This document shows, one piece after another, positions 22,301 to 36,515 of a DNA stretch of 64,000 nucleotides. The translations under genes were made by a program, and so were the position numbers. The notes under the pieces were generated by a model, which was not told the origin of the DNA, did not search any database, and saw only the letters and a list, made by a program, of their open reading frames with translations. This DNA is from Mactromeris polynyma (Eukaryota > Mollusca > Bivalvia > Venerida > Mactridae): positions 17,905,553 through 17,969,552 of the forward strand of contig JASFXZ010000009.1 of the NCBI GenBank assembly GCA_032209605.1, given 5' to 3'. Within the stretch, counting starts at the first letter, position 1. The number at the start of each line of letters is the position of its first letter.

Positions 22301-23281
22301 GTCACGTTTTTAGTAAAAATAAGGATACAAAAAGGAAGATTAAACCGTGATTTAAATGTGCGAATCTTCCCGATAAACGCACGAGATGCTATTTAATCTT
22401 CGTTTGTTAGATACTAGTCGTGTGTATTTCTATTACTCGCGTAAATGACAATTTGCAAAAACATAAAAAGACAATTATACTAGTATATTGAATTTGTCGT
22501 ACTTTAAATTTATTTCCATTTTCCTGTCCCGCGATATCTGACATCAACTGATAACGGACGATAATTTGTCTACTTCAAAATGGCGGCTCTCAATATTTCC
22601 TGATAAAATACCCAGCAATATAGGAAATGCACTTTTGAATGAATGCGTTTCTAGCAAATAAAATATAACAGAATCGTTAATTTGTATTATTCGAGTGCAG
22701 TCCACACACACTTAACTATATGTGATGCTGTAAACGTCAAATTTGTTCGTTTCTACCACTTTGTTACCATAGCAACAGATTAGAGGACTTATAATGGTCA
22801 ATAAACACCGTTATTGTAAATGTTTGATTTTTGTAGACCAAATACTTTTATGAATACGGCGGATGAAGAACTTAGAATTTTATGAGTGTTTCTTTATCGA
22901 TTTTAGAGAAAATGTTCAATGGGCAATGATAAGCAAGTTCTACAAACAAGCCACCAAGTAGCTGCCATTAAAGCTTCGTCGATCTTTTGATTATTTAAGC
23001 AACAGTCAAGATTGATAAAAATGTGAAAATTGTTTAAATAATCTCAAAATCTATTCCAAGATTACATTGGTTGTCACGCTAACTTATTTTGGTAACACCT
23101 AAATGAACGTTTATTGCATAGTGTGGAAGTTGACAATAGGTAAAACTATCGACAACCAGTCGCCATGACAACTGTTGTAAGTCAAATAATATGCTTCTCT
23201 GGTGCCTAGGAAATTTTGATATACTTACATATATATTTCTTGATTTTCGTCTCATCATTGTGAACAACAATACATATACAT
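19337..23281. other. non-coding, no gene supported
   Basis: AT-rich sequence with only short, featureless frames. A 'gcatgcgcagtgac' motif at about 20101-20114 resembles a promoter-type site, but no exon could be tied to it. No tandem repeat of note was seen. Confidence 0.45.
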
Positions 23282-23345
23282 GTACATATTTACAAAGAAA
23301 ACATTTACATTGTTGCACAATACCATTCACATTTGAATTATAAGA
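23282..23345. repeat. dispersed repeat, copy 2
   Basis: Partner of 58-120 in the same orientation ('aacatttacattgttg', 'attcacatttgaa'). Confidence 0.55.
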
Positions 23346-23445
23346 GGCTATAATAAAACATACATCAACATCCGTATATGTATGGGATGTAAATGTAAAA
23401 CTCCTGAGAGAGTGATTTGCACATCTAAAGCGCAGTGTCCTACGG

Positions 23446-23592
23446 ATGTATAGTGGTCGCGGGGTAGAGAACCTGACCGCTGATCCGAACGTCATGGGTT
23501 CGAATTACGCCTAAGGCGAAGTATAACCTCTAACGTCACAATCCCTGAATAAGGCGGAACAACTGTTAAGTAACCAGGAAGCAGTCATCCAG
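23446..23592 (+). mobile_element. SINE, tRNA-Ser-like head (family 2)
   Basis: The head 'agtggtcgcggggtagag' followed by 'ctgctgatccgaa'-like sequence and a B box 'gggttcgaattac' resembles a degenerate tRNA-Ser. The body contains 'tcacaatccctgaa' and ends with 'aaccaggaagcag'. Copies are at 45395-45525 (+) and 25683-25833 (-). The tRNA is too degraded to be functional. Confidence 0.6.
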
Positions 23593-25682
23593 AGTGATTA
23601 GTATAAGTTGTAATGACTTGTTCTACAATCGATGTAAAATTAATAAGTTGAAACGAAAACGAAAGTGCAGTATTACGAGAATGAGTCATGTAGTTGCCGC
23701 TAGGTTATCAAAAACCATCGGAACAATGAACTTTAACACATTTAAAAAAAGAAATGAAAACTCAAAAGAAGCACTAATGAGTATGACTTAACATATAGAA
23801 TTTATTTTAAAGTTGACGGTAATTATAATGATAATTTGATAAACTAAGTATTCACGTGCTGTCATGTCGTAAGACTACAGATTCTTGACTCATTTGCATA
23901 ATTACAATGTTTTACGAGTCCCACAATGATCAAGCCTTGCAATTGCAGTTTCGTAATCAATTTCCCCAATTATGCAGACGATATTTTTAATTCGTTTAAC
24001 GGTAATAAATTCGATTAATGATATTTGTGATCATCATATTTGTTTGCAGTTGTCCCAAAATACGCCATATGTCCAGAAATTTGGAAACCTTTTAGTCTCG
24101 GAATATTTTGCTGAATTCTCGCGAAATCTCACTGGAACGTGATCTTTGGCGCGTGAAGTTACGTCACTAATTGCAATTTCATGAGTCGGACGACAATTTC
24201 TTGGCAAGCCGAACAATGTGGGGATATCTACCCATCTGTCGAGCTTTGAGAAGTCCTTTCTCAGAAGCGACTGAATAAAATTATAATTCTGAAAATGGAT
24301 TACGGTACCAGGCAATCAATTTTGACTGGTTCGCTGGACGCATTCGCCAGATCAAATATTAAAACAGTATGAAATAAAAGTGAGTAGAAATGCGCAGTTT
24401 TAGAGTAATCCGAGAATCATTGTCGCATGTCGGAGAATCAGTCTGTTGAAGCATTAAATTATGAGACATTATTAGCTGATAAACGCCATTTTCGCCGGGA
24501 CACCATCCATTATTTAGACGTAAAATATCAGTTTCAATAAATATCAAGTTTCTTTTGAAATATTTTGGTGAAACTTTGTACCAGAGTATGTTGCAAAAAA
24601 TGTTATTCGATGAAAAATCATTCTTAATCACATTTATTTGACGAAAGTTCATGTTCTCTCACAACTGCTGGGGAATATTAACTTGTCATTATGTACAGAT
24701 AATCGAAGCACTTTTATAGTGAATTTCATACTCGGTATAGTTATAACATTTCACGGTTTACGCTTAAACATAAAACTTTGATTGAAATCGCCCAATAAAG
24801 TTTTCATCCAAAATGTTTGATATTTATCATGTTAGCACTGACTCTGACAAATCACGTAACTTGAATGGTTTATTGCTTTAGGGGATCCAGGGTCTGAACG
24901 ACACTTTTGAGGAAGGGGCGGGTACTTTTGACTCAATGAGTCGTTATTAAACAACTGGTCGATTTTTCACGCTCGTGGGATAGGATATCGTTTTTGATGT
25001 TATGCTTAACGTAAGAGAATTTATATATATTTAATTACAATTCATGCCTTTCAAGCAGACTCCACAATTTACATTATTTTCAAATTAGGATTGGTGTTCA
25101 ACTTATAATCTTCCTGATTACAGAGCAACCGCACCAGAGCGGCCCTCTCTTGACAAGCAAACGTCTCTCTTCAACAACATTATCATATTTCCGTAGTATT
25201 TAAAACAATACAACTAATTGAACCTCTAGACCAACAGCATCTAATTAACGGTCGAAATATTGCATTTTCCACAAAGGGTGTTGCTTGGGGAGGGGGTGGG
25301 GGTGCACCGTAATTTCCTTTTTGTCCATATTACATTAATCAAAGTTGTAATGTTTAACACGGTAAGGTGAGGATAGTAAACTAGTAAATGTCTGGACATC
25401 ACATGCTACAAGTTCGGGTTTTAGTGCAATGTGCATAACCATGTTTTATCATTTTACTAGCAAGTATTTTACTCAGATTTGCTGTGTTGAAAATCTACCT
25501 TAGTTGATCAATTTATTGACGTAATTTTCGACACAGACGGAATTAGAACGAGCGACGTTACAATGTTATCAGTGTAGATTGTAATATATCAGTTTGTTTA
25601 AAGTTTAGTATAGACTTAATTGTTTTACATCGATTGTGAAGGAAATTTAGTGCAACTTATAATAATCACTCTTGGTGGCTGC
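23593..25682. other. non-coding, no gene supported
   Basis: Short frames such as 24034-24315 (-) and 24359-24652 (-) show no recognised domain and no partner exon. An inverted copy of the ~110-bp dispersed repeat lies at about 25130-25240. Confidence 0.45.
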
Positions 25683-25833
25683 TTCCTAGGTTACTAACTA
25701 AGTACTCGAAACAAATTCAGTGATTCTGAAGTTCGTAATCAAACTCCGCTTAACGCGGGGCACAATTGAACTCATGATCGTCGAATCAGGAGTCAAAATC
25801 CACACCCTCGGCCACTTTATGCCTCAATAGTAT
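25683..25833 (-). mobile_element. SINE family 2, antisense copy
   Basis: Read on the minus strand: 'agtggccgagggtgtgga', then 'ctcctgattcgacgatcatg', B box 'gagttcaattg', and a body ending 'aacctaggaagcagcc'. It matches the layout of 23446-23592. It abuts the 22-bp minisatellite that follows. Confidence 0.6.
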
Positions 25834-25859
25834 TCCTCACAGATCCCCCACATATGTAC

Positions 25860-27190
25860 AAATCCTCTACCCACAGACACACAGATCCTGCCCCACAGAC
25901 ACACAGATCCTGTCCCACAGACACGCAGATCCTCCCCACAGACAGACAGATCCTTCTCACAAACACACATATCTTCCCCACAGACACGCAGATCCGTCCC
26001 ACAGACACGCAGATCCTCCCCACAGACACGCAGATCCTCCCCACAGACACGCAGATCCTGCCCCACAGACACACAGATCCTGCCCCACAGACACGCAGAT
26101 CCTCCCCACAGACACGCAGATCCTCCCCACAGACACACAGATCCTGCCCCACAGACACACAGATCCTCCCCACAGACACGCAGATCCTCCCCACAGACAC
26201 GCAGATCCTCCCCACAGACACACAGATCCTCCCCACAGACACGCAGATCCTCCCCACAGACACGCAGATCCTCCCCACAGACACGCAGATCCTCCCCACA
26301 GACACACAGATCCTCCCCACAGACACACAGATCCTCCCCACAGACACGCAGATCCTCCCCACAGACACACAGATCCTGCCCCACAGACACGCAGATCCGT
26401 CCCACAGACACGCAGATCCTCCCCACAGACACACAGATCCTCCCCACAGACACGCAGATCCTCCCCACAGACACACAGATCCTGCCCCACATACACGCAG
26501 ATCCGTCCCACAGACACGCAGATCCTCCCCACAGACAGGCAGATCCTCCCCACAGACACGCAGATCCTCCCCACAGACACACAGATCCTGCCCCACAGAC
26601 ACGCAGATCCGTCCCACAGACACGCAGATCCTCCCCACAGACAGACAGATCCTCCCCACAGACACGCAGATCCTCCCCACAGACACACAGATCCTGCCCC
26701 ACAGACACGCAGATCCGTCCCACAGACACGCAGATCCTCCCCACAGACAGACAGATCCTTCTCACAAACACACATATCTTCCCCACAGACACGAAGATCC
26801 GTCCCACAGACACGCAGATCCTCCCCACAGACAGACAGATCCTTCTCACAAACACACATATCTTCCCCACAGACACGCAGATCCGTCCCACAGACACGCA
26901 GATCCTCCCCACAGACACACAGATCCTGCCCCACAGACACGCAGATCCGTCCCACAGACACGCAGATCCTCCCCACAGACACGCAGATCCTCCCCACAAA
27001 CACGCAGATCCTCCCCACAGACACGCAGATCCTCCCCACAAACACGCAGATCCTCCCCACAGACACGCAGATCCTCCCCACAAACACGCAGATCCGTCCC
27101 ACAGACACACAGATCCCCCTCCACAGAAACACACAAACCCTCCCCCCACACACAGATCCTCCCCCACAGACCCACAGCACCTCCCCAAAG
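25860..27190. repeat. 22-bp minisatellite, about 56 units
   Basis: Tandem array of 'cacagacacgcagatcctcc' + 'cc', with common variants: an 'acacag' for 'acgcag' change, a 'ccgtccc' 21-bp unit and a 'cagacagacag' unit. A longer composite with 'ttctcacaaacacacatatc' recurs at about 25950, 26755 and 26837, showing higher-order duplication. Because the unit lacks stops, long frames run through it on both strands (289-471 codons). These are artefacts, not genes. At the right edge the units decay. Confidence 0.95.
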
Positions 27191-27269
27191 AGATCATTCC
27201 AGATCATTTCCTAAAACCAACATAATTTCCCCATACAAATACTCCCACACACAGATCTATTCGTTATGA

Positions 27270-30200
27270 AAAAAAGAAGGAGGCATTAAATAAACTTACA
27301 ACATCTAGGAGTGTATCGCAGAAGTATTTGCGAAGAGATAAGATAGATATTAGTCTAACATAATGAAAACTACATACAAAGGACACAGTCGCACGAAAGC
27401 ACTATGATAGGCATGAACATATATACATGTACATACGAGTACACAATTACGAAGATAAATCGGACAAGATACAAACATAATCAAGTTACAGTAGACACAC
27501 CAATAGTACAAAAACAGTTAAAATGCGAAACAATTAACGCTGTCATTGTGATGTTTGTATCTGACTAACCTGTCTTTTAAACTTAAGCATCATATACTTG
27601 TATGGGCAAATAATGATTAAAATGATGGTTGGGTATATGTATTTGATCATTGCAAGACACAGCGTTTTAAGTATTCCAATTTTCTCGCATTCTGTCTAGA
27701 AAGATATAGATGTATCTTTAATAGGAGTGACGTAACAAAGACATTCTCATTTTGTTCGTCAGTAGACACTCGCACACATTATTTGACAATGACATTTCAT
27801 TTTGTGATAGAACAGCGATAAAGTCAACGCCGCTCGACATTTGAAACCCTTATGATGTTCCGTCATTTTTGTTAACAAAACTGAAATGTTACGCAACTTT
27901 TGACATTTTGAAGCGCGTAGAAAATTTGATAACGGGATAAACTCGGGAACGCCACGTGCGCGGCTCGTGTTACATCTTATACGGTTTCCGGTTCTTATTT
28001 GATCCTCCTCCCATGGGAGACACGAGTTTCCCGTGCGGATTATAATTCAGGAAATTGTTGGTAATTGAATATTCCGTCTGACCTTAGAGGCATTTAGTTT
28101 TGGTGTCTGGCCGGGAAGCGAAGTGTGCAACAGACAAAATTACGTGGTTACAGATCAATTAGCAACAAAAATGCGTTATACTTGTTTTGATGATCACCAG
28201 ACAAAATAACGGAAACTCATTTAAACACTTCAATTGAAAATGCGACACTTAACTGGTAAAAAGAAGATCTGGATAGGAAATGCATTTTTTGTGTGTACAC
28301 TTCCGGAATTCTATCGACAATACCCACCGCCGCCATGTTATAAGTAATTCAACCAGTGCATGTGTAGGAGAACCATTAATAATCGCTCGCTAAATTACCG
28401 CCCGTTTGACTATGATAATAAAAACAAGATATATCTTGAAGAAAGATGATAGGCGCAATGTGCAGGTTATTTTTTGTTGTGCTGAGTTGTTACGATTGCT
28501 GGTCACTCCAGATCCAAAATGGATTTCGGTAAATTCACCGAAATTCAGCGAATTTCGGTAAGGTAACTTACCTTTTATAGAAAGCTCAACCAATCTGCGT
28601 CAAGGTTACAAACGTTGTTTGGTTGAAAAGAAATTGCCTTGATGGTTAACCTAAGCTTTGATTGGTTTACACAACACTGATATGCAAATAGCAAAACCAT
28701 GTTAGTACAGCTGCGCCGAAAAACCAGTAATAATATATACATTTATGATGTATATCTGTTCGCTCTGAACATATCCAGTAATTAATGTATTAGATCGGTT
28801 TTCATATCTCTTTGAGCATTTGGGGTTGCTGTCCACATTGTATGTGCCATTCTGGCTCAACTTATTCATAAATTTTGAACGGAATTTATAAGATACATGT
28901 ACAATAAGTATGATAACTGTATCGGAATATAGTATATACGCGGTTTGTGTTATTATAAAAAAAGTGAATAATTGGTCGACCGTTTGAATATAACCAAGGA
29001 CATCTGATCCGTGAAGTTTGAGTTATATAATATTCTCCATATACAATGTAACATTATATTTGTGTACAAACATTTAATTCCGCACTCTCTCGTGTCTACA
29101 TAACTAAGCATTAAAGTACTCAAATTCCTTAGTATTGTATTTATATTCAAAGACATCTGTAAAATCTCATTTATAAATTATACCTAACTGTCGCAAACGT
29201 CGATGTTCGGTTCTTGACGTTGTGTTTTCTTTTATGTATAATCCGAGGTGACGAGAGTGGTTTAACTCATACTAACTCTAACCCTGTATCTGATGCGAAG
29301 TAACATACATCGTCCCCGAGTCACTAAGTATGCACCATGGAATGTATCCATTTCGAAGCATGGTAAAAATATTTGCCACTTATATTATATGGAGACAGGT
29401 GTCCGGTAGCGGACGGTGAAGCAAGCGCAGCATACAGGCACACACTGTCCACTTGATTATCAAGTTATTAGCGTAGAATCAAATCTTCAGCGATAAGATG
29501 GCACGCGCCCTGGACTTTATTTATGGCTTTTAAGTCCTTTGTTTTGGAGATTTTATGGCACTTAAGGATGATATTGACACTTATTAATGTACTTTGATTT
29601 TGGCTTTATTTACCCTTGAAGTAAATGAAGTGGATTTGCAAACATGTCATTGAATATAAAGATAGCTTCATTAATTTTAATACTAACCGTTAGGACCATT
29701 CATTATTCGGCCTTTCAACCATAACTATATTAGTTGCTGACATTTTGTCGTGGAATACATGTATGCATACATTTATTCTATAGTTCAATTATATCACTGG
29801 CCCGTATGTTGTAATCTTCGTAAGCAATTAAACTGAAATTTACATCAGTACGGCAATTTTGGATACTGAGACCAGAGGTAGAACAATACTTGTAATGGTC
29901 CCCTTAATAGGTTTATAAAAGCGATAATTGTCCTCGTGGAACACCATCCTCGTTCTGTAAGGGTCGTCTTTAAACCCCATGGAATATCTCTAAAAACTGA
30001 ATAATTCTTACCTATAAATAAAGTTTTAGTATAGTGTTAAATCTCACTCAAGCACTGTATTAACAAACTTACCAAATCATATCTATATTACAATACGGTA
30101 CGCTGTTGGTAAGGTGGATAGAGACTTGTAAGATGCTGTTTGCAGCCTTATATTAGAATTAAAGAACATTGGTTGTAGAAATGACAATAACTAGATACTG

Positions 30201-31094
30201 AAATCATTAGTTCAGCATTAAAATATATAAAAAGGGAACTGCCCGATTTTGGACAGCATGTGAAACAATTTACTTATGGGCGACGTCATTTTATTTTATT
30301 TACTGGAGAATTTCAATTCGTACCTGTATTGGTTTGATGAAATACAGCTTATCAACGTAGGAAGCATCTACACATTAGTTAATGTTATACGCATTGCTTT
30401 TATTTCTAAAGTATTACACATGGGGTGTCTTTCAATGTTTCATCTAAAGCATCTTGTTATCAAAATAGATTGTCACAAATTCGAAACCTGTAAGGGTCGA
30501 GCCTGCTGATTCATTGTCCTGGGCTAATTTAGGGTCAAATCTGCCCTTAAAAGTTGACGCATTCAGACTTCAATCTAATGATAGTCCTTCTTTTAGACAC
30601 AATTGTCGGGATATTTTGACCAGAGGCCAGTCAGCTTCGACTGAAAGACGTAATATCAAATGATAGAACCGCCTTTCAGACTAAATGGTGCAATTTTCTG
30701 CGCTAATACAACTGACAACAGCGGTGTGACCCCGCGGGACATGAAGTAGACGGGTTATTAATCCATAGGGATAGCAAGTATCGACCCCTTCCGACAAGTA
30801 AAAGCTAATTTCGTCCTCGAACTACTTCGCCCGTCACCCGTTTTGGAATAGCGGCTGTAAACTGACTTAATGACATTACAGCGTGCAGTCGCACTGTTTA
30901 TGCAACTGTCGATTGAAGTTAATTGTTCGCAAGATGGAGCCGATGGTTTGTGAAAGGAGAGCAAAGAGATACAAAATAAGATTTACATGCTGTGAGCGTT
31001 TACAGCAAATTACATGAACTGACCATGACGTGTATAAGTATCATATATTAAAACTGTTACAATTTTCTGTCCGATACTTAGCCGATAAGTATAT
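27270..31094. other. non-coding, no gene supported
   Basis: No exon could be supported. A short repeat at 28489-28575 has an inverted partner at 53197-53280. The rest is unremarkable AT-rich sequence. Confidence 0.45.
28489..28575. repeat. dispersed repeat, inverted partner of 53197-53280
   Basis: 'tggtcactccagatccaaa' followed by 'tttcggtaaattcaccgaaa' and 'gaatttcggtaaggtaa'. The reverse complement is found at 53197-53280. Repeated 'cgaaat' / 'atttcg' words make it internally palindromic. Confidence 0.65.
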
Positions 31095-31240
31095 ATAGTA
31101 AAACCTCACATAAAGACCACCTCAATAATAAGACCATCTCAAAAATAAGAACACTATGCTCAAGTCAATTTTCACCTCAATATTAAGATCAGTTTTCAAG
31201 GGTCACAATGGTTGTCTTATTATTCAGGTTTTACTGTTAT
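31095..31240. mobile_element. MITE with 'agtaaaacctca' ends
   Basis: Left end 'tagtaaaacctcac', inner 'aaagaccacctcaataataa', right end 'gtcttattattcaggttt' + 'tactgt'. Same family as 4043-4224 and 44143-44348. Confidence 0.75.
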
Positions 31241-31272
31241 AATTTTTATGCAACTTCGTCCCATACACCGTA

Positions 31273-31822
31273 GAGTAAAACCTCACTTTCAGACCACCTC
31301 AGACTTAAGACCACCTCAGACTTAAGACCAACTGAGACTTAAGACCACCTCAGACTTAAGACCACCTCAGACTTTAGACCACCTCAGACTTAAGACTACC
31401 TCTGACTTTAGACCACCTCAGACTTTAGACCACCTCAGACTTTAGACCACCTCAGATTTTAGACCACCTCAGACTTAAGACCACCTCAGACTTTAGACCA
31501 CCTAAGACTTTAGACCACCTCAGACTTTAGACCACCTCAGACTTAAGACCACCTCAGACTTTAGACCACCTCAGACCTAAGACTACCTCAGACTTTAGAC
31601 CACCTCAGAATTAAGACTACCTCAGACTTAAGACTACCTCAGACTTTAGACCACCTCAGACTTTAGACCACCTCAGACTTAAGACCACCTCAGACTTTAG
31701 ACCACCTCAGACCTAAGACTACCTCAGACTTAAGACCACCTCAGACTTAAGACTACCTCAGACTTAAGACTACCTCAGACTTTTGACCACCTCAGACTTT
31801 TGACTACCTCATTGTTAAGACG
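31273..31822. repeat. 17-bp minisatellite seeded by a MITE end
   Basis: Starts with the MITE terminus 'agtaaaacctcactttcaga' and then repeats 'agaccacctcagacttt' about 31 times with small variants (aag/ttag, ctacctc). It stops at 'ctcattgttaagacggta', which again resembles MITE interior. See findings. Confidence 0.92.
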
Positions 31823-34800
31823 GTATTCTCATCGATCCGTTTTCTTCTCTCATTATTAGACTACTTCCAGCACATACAACCATAGCGGTAAACACGTGCC
31901 TTTGTTTATAAGCACAACATTGTATTACTACATGTACACATAGATTACATACTATTACATGGATACGTAAATTATTTACATAATAACATTAACGTAGTAT
32001 AAAAGAAATAATACATAATTTACTATTGAACACATTGGGTATTCAATGGATGAAATCATATTTTGGAAAATATAGACATAATATGTGCACAATAGCGATC
32101 TTCTCAACTCATTTTAAATTCACTAGAATTGATAGATTGATAGATATATTTATTGCAAAAGGCAATATTGCCCATGAGCGTACATGTAAATATTAACATA
32201 GTTATAAGTAAATACTTTCGAGCAATGTACACATGAGAATATTTTTAAAGCATATAAATTACAAAAAAAGCTGTATTAGTTAAGAGAGTGTAAACAAGTT
32301 TGGTTAGATATGTAGTACGGAGAGAAGTGTTTTTTTCTTGTGTTTTTTCTCCTTTTCTTGGTTACATTTAGGATGCCTATAAAAACAGAGTAAGTTCATG
32401 TATGAATTCAAAAATACAGTTAAAAAGGTAATGCGTCATACAGCACGTAACTTGCATCGAAAATAATAAAAGGTATCTCTTTTTTTCATACTTTTGTATA
32501 TAAAATTTGATAATCTGCAGTTCTATGTCGGACACTTGGGTTTGGGTGTTATAGCCAAGCAGATATGTCAGTGTTTCTTATTGAACGTTCACAACGTACA
32601 GATACAGTGTATAATGTTACCAGATGCAGGAGCTGTCGTGACTGATGAAGCCATTTTATTGCATTAATTATGAATTAGGCGATACAACTTTACAAGAACT
32701 GTGTGCGATTTTTGTATGGCTGACTCATTCAAATGTGCTTCAATAACTTTTTCCTCGATTTGTATGAAGCGTTCTTAGTTAAATGACAAATTTACATATT
32801 TTTTATTGTGTTGTATTCGTTATAAATTGTAATTTGTATATTCTAAATTAACTGTTCATGCGCACTTTCTTGCAACGTATACCTGAATCGTTTAAAAAAA
32901 ACTACTGATCATATATCGGCACGTCTAAAGACTATACAATACAACACACATATTTCATTTTATATTTACAAAATCTAATAAGTGAAATTCACAAACATTA
33001 GAAGAAAATGCAGAAAACTGTCTGAAGTCTGTCATGTTTTTAGAATTTTATACAATTTAAATTCAATCCTCTATTTGGGATAAGATATATAAGTTTATAT
33101 GAACAAAATGTGTTTCCTATATTTGATGCCATGAAATGTCTTCATTTTGCTAAAACGGGAAATACTACTGCAAGAATAAATGTGAAACACGCGATAACTT
33201 TCAAACTTTGTCATTCCTTATCAACTTGTTTTATCAAATTATGTGATGTTTAAGAATGAAATAAAAATTACATTAAAAGGTGTGCATTTATTATATCGAA
33301 TTTAGTACATGTATATCGTTAGGAATGAAGGTATGAAATTTTACTAGAAATTAGTGCGAATCTGTAGAAATCGGGAAATGCTTACAACTAGTTTTGTCGA
33401 ATTAATACTTTTATTATGAATTATCAATATGTCTTTTGTTCTTCAAAATAATTATAAATTGTTTCATTTGTGTTTGAATTTTTATGAAATATGCCATATT
33501 GTTAAAAAATAATGATGAAATATTTCATAGAAAAAATATTGATAAGTTCTAAAATATATCTATGAATTTTGAAAACTATATTCCTAATTAAGCATAAACT
33601 CCGTATTCGTTCATTCTTTCTCATAACTGAGATTGCATTGCTGTGTAGAACGTTTCGGCTACATTTACCGTTTCTTTTTGTCGTAAGATAAGTCCAACAT
33701 TCCACTGATATCAATAGATTTTTCGGTTAAAACATCAATTTGAATCACAGGTATTTATTAATATATTATATGCATGCGTTCAAGTTATTTCGTAGGGGTT
33801 TCCCTTCGTGTAAATTCAACCCAACAGAGAATAAATTGCAAAGAAAATATTTCTTCAAATAAATATTAGTAGTTGTATCAAATCGAAATCAAACTTCAAT
33901 AAATTTATCTAAATTGAATAAAATATAAATAATAATTTTTTTTAATGCAATTTGGTATATTCATAGTATTTCATTTTTGTTTACTAAATTTACGGACAAA
34001 TTTGGAGATAAGATGCCACTAACTAAAATATATATTTTTTTATTTGTTACCTTAATAATTAATATATTAATATATTTACCTTTTGTAATTAAGGCACTGC
34101 GCTCCTGTCCAATAATATCTGGACCTATCATCAAGTCTAATCCAAAGTTAATGTTTCCATGGAAATTATAAAACAAATGTTTCTTTGACGATAATACAAA
34201 CCTTTAAAAATACGGAATCGGACGGAAAATGTTGTACTTATGAATGTAACGTCTCGGATGAAGTATTAATTGTTTTAACGAACGAGACTGTTTGAAAGCA
34301 ATCCTATCTGTTTCCCTTCAAATCAATATTTGAGAGCATGTTATTATTTCATAAGAATAAATATAATATTTCCACATTTGTTAGTTTTTGCCGTATAAGG
34401 TTTTACAAGCCCCGCCCCCAAATGATCACATATGTCACATTTTAGCTTTGCCGATACCGTTATAACGAGTAATTATTATGCAAATATTTCCTGTATCTTC
34501 ACTGAGCTTGTATGACCCCGAGGTCATTACGCACATCTGTTCAGCTTAAGCCTCGTTTTCAAATCGGGATCCTACTTCGCGGACTTTCGGCACATATGGT
34601 CAAAATTGACTCAATTGTTTTAGGTGACAACTCTCACCACGAAAGATCAATATAACGGTAAAGGTTGGTACGAGAAGGCTATAAACATATCCAACGAAAT
34701 TAAATGCTTCAAATATCAGATATTTATGAAATCGTTCAAATATTTTTTGGTTTCAAATTATTATTATTATTGATGGAGTTGTTGAATAAATAGTGTATAA

Positions 34801-36184
34801 GAAATTGACACAAATGTTCGTCTATAGTTTGCAATTTTTTTTCACTCCTAGTGCAGCTTGTCCCATTGCTTTATTCGTGGAGAGAAAAAGAAACACGTAT
34901 TTGATAAGAAGATATACCAGTTTCCAATCAAAAGTCGTTTTTACCGCAATGAATATAGTATGTACATCTCGTCTCTGACTGAGGTTAACAACTGTATCAC
35001 GGATATTTATAAGCGTGCAGGTTTTTTCATGTGTATTAATTTCGTACAAACTTTTTATAGATTTTTATCATAAAAAAGTGTGGCTTTATAGAATTTCTGA
35101 TGTGTTTCGTCAAGGTAAAATTATGTCTCTGGTAACATTAGTAATGAACAATGGTTATAAAACCACATAAAATATTGCAGAATGTCTTCGCAAGCGGAGA
35201 ATGACCTAACTACAGTATAGTTACAGTACTTGAATGTAACTATGACATTGCGCTAAATTGTTTACAAGACTTTTACCGGCAATTGCGACATAATTTTAAA
35301 ATTTAGTTATTTAATTCTTTGGCAAATCTGTTTCAGAATATTTACACAAACAAATTAAGAGACTGGCTGAAATGATAGGCACTAAATAAAAGCTCATTTT
35401 ATACGTTGGCGCCGTAAAGTGAGCCATTTTGTCGCCGTTGAACACTGTTCTAAACTTTTATTAGAGTTGCACACACCCTTGTGGAATTTAATTCAATATC
35501 GGATCTTTGAACTTTTATTAGCGGTAGTTTATTGCATTTCACAATATTAGGATTTACATTTAATACAAAGAGAGTAAATATTTAAGTGACAAACACGCAG
35601 ATAATTTTATAACATTACGATCGCGGGGGTATGCTGCTTGTCACTAAAGGCATGCCATTTTTCGCCCGTTGCTAGGTTGGCACGCGACTTCGTATAGTCG
35701 TCAAGGTGGCACAATGCCCGGATTAGAATTACAGGTGCAGCCGGTTTGTGATACATTGTCGTAAACTTCAATTGCCGTAAATCAATTCTGAAGTGTGTTG
35801 ATTATAGGCCAGGCCGAGGTAGAGTTTGTGTTAGAATTGGTCAATAAAGTCTTAAATAAACTATGTTATCAGTTATCAAATAATTTGATTTTTATGAAGT
35901 TTCACCTGCGTCAAATTCACTTTGATCGTTGAACATCGCATGGGTATAATACTCTCGCATTAAGCCCGTGAAATTTAAGACCCCATGGTCAGTCTCCTTC
36001 AATGTCGTAAATAATGGCAACAAAACAGACAGTACTAAATCAGTTTAATATTTTGTTTATTCGTACTCAATATAAAATGTACAACGTTTGATCAATAGAC
36101 AGTAACAAAACAATAACAATAATTAGGTAGTTAAATAATAAAAATAAACCAGGCATACCGGAAGTGGTAATTGTTAATTTGCGC
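31823..36184. other. non-coding, no gene supported
   Basis: Very AT-rich, with only short frames (33502-33714, 33961-34176, 34793-35073) that show no domain or splice partners. I see no RNA gene or transposon end here. Confidence 0.45.
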
Positions 36185-36515
36185 ATCTGAACCTAATTGT
36201 TTTAATGGACTTCATCCATTATTGATGTTGCATAGTCTAAAACATCATTAATAAGAACCATTGCAATGTATAACCGTTTAAAACAAATCATATTACTCAG
36301 ACAAAACAGGTAAAAGCACCCTCTTGTTAAACAACTGGATTTTTTTTTTAATTTTATGATAAAACAACCTTTTTTTTACAAATACAGAGTAATACATTAT
36401 AAATGTATTCTGTGATAATGCATTTTTATTGAAGTTTTAACTAGATGAAGTATATTTTCATGATTGTTTAGGTAAAACATGAACAAAATATGAGCATAAT
36501 ATATCTTTAACAATG
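36185..36515. repeat. dispersed ~330-bp repeat, copy 2
   Basis: Partner of 2210-2545, same orientation; shared blocks are listed there. Confidence 0.65.

Noticed and set aside
23079..23495. 138-codon minus-strand frame
   Set aside because: It overlaps a dispersed repeat and the SINE head. It shows no recognised domain and no exon partners.
25817..27269. Long open frames (289-471 codons) on both strands
   Set aside because: They are forced by a 22-bp tandem unit lacking stop codons. The same peptide repeats in several frames, and there is no start, splice or domain evidence.
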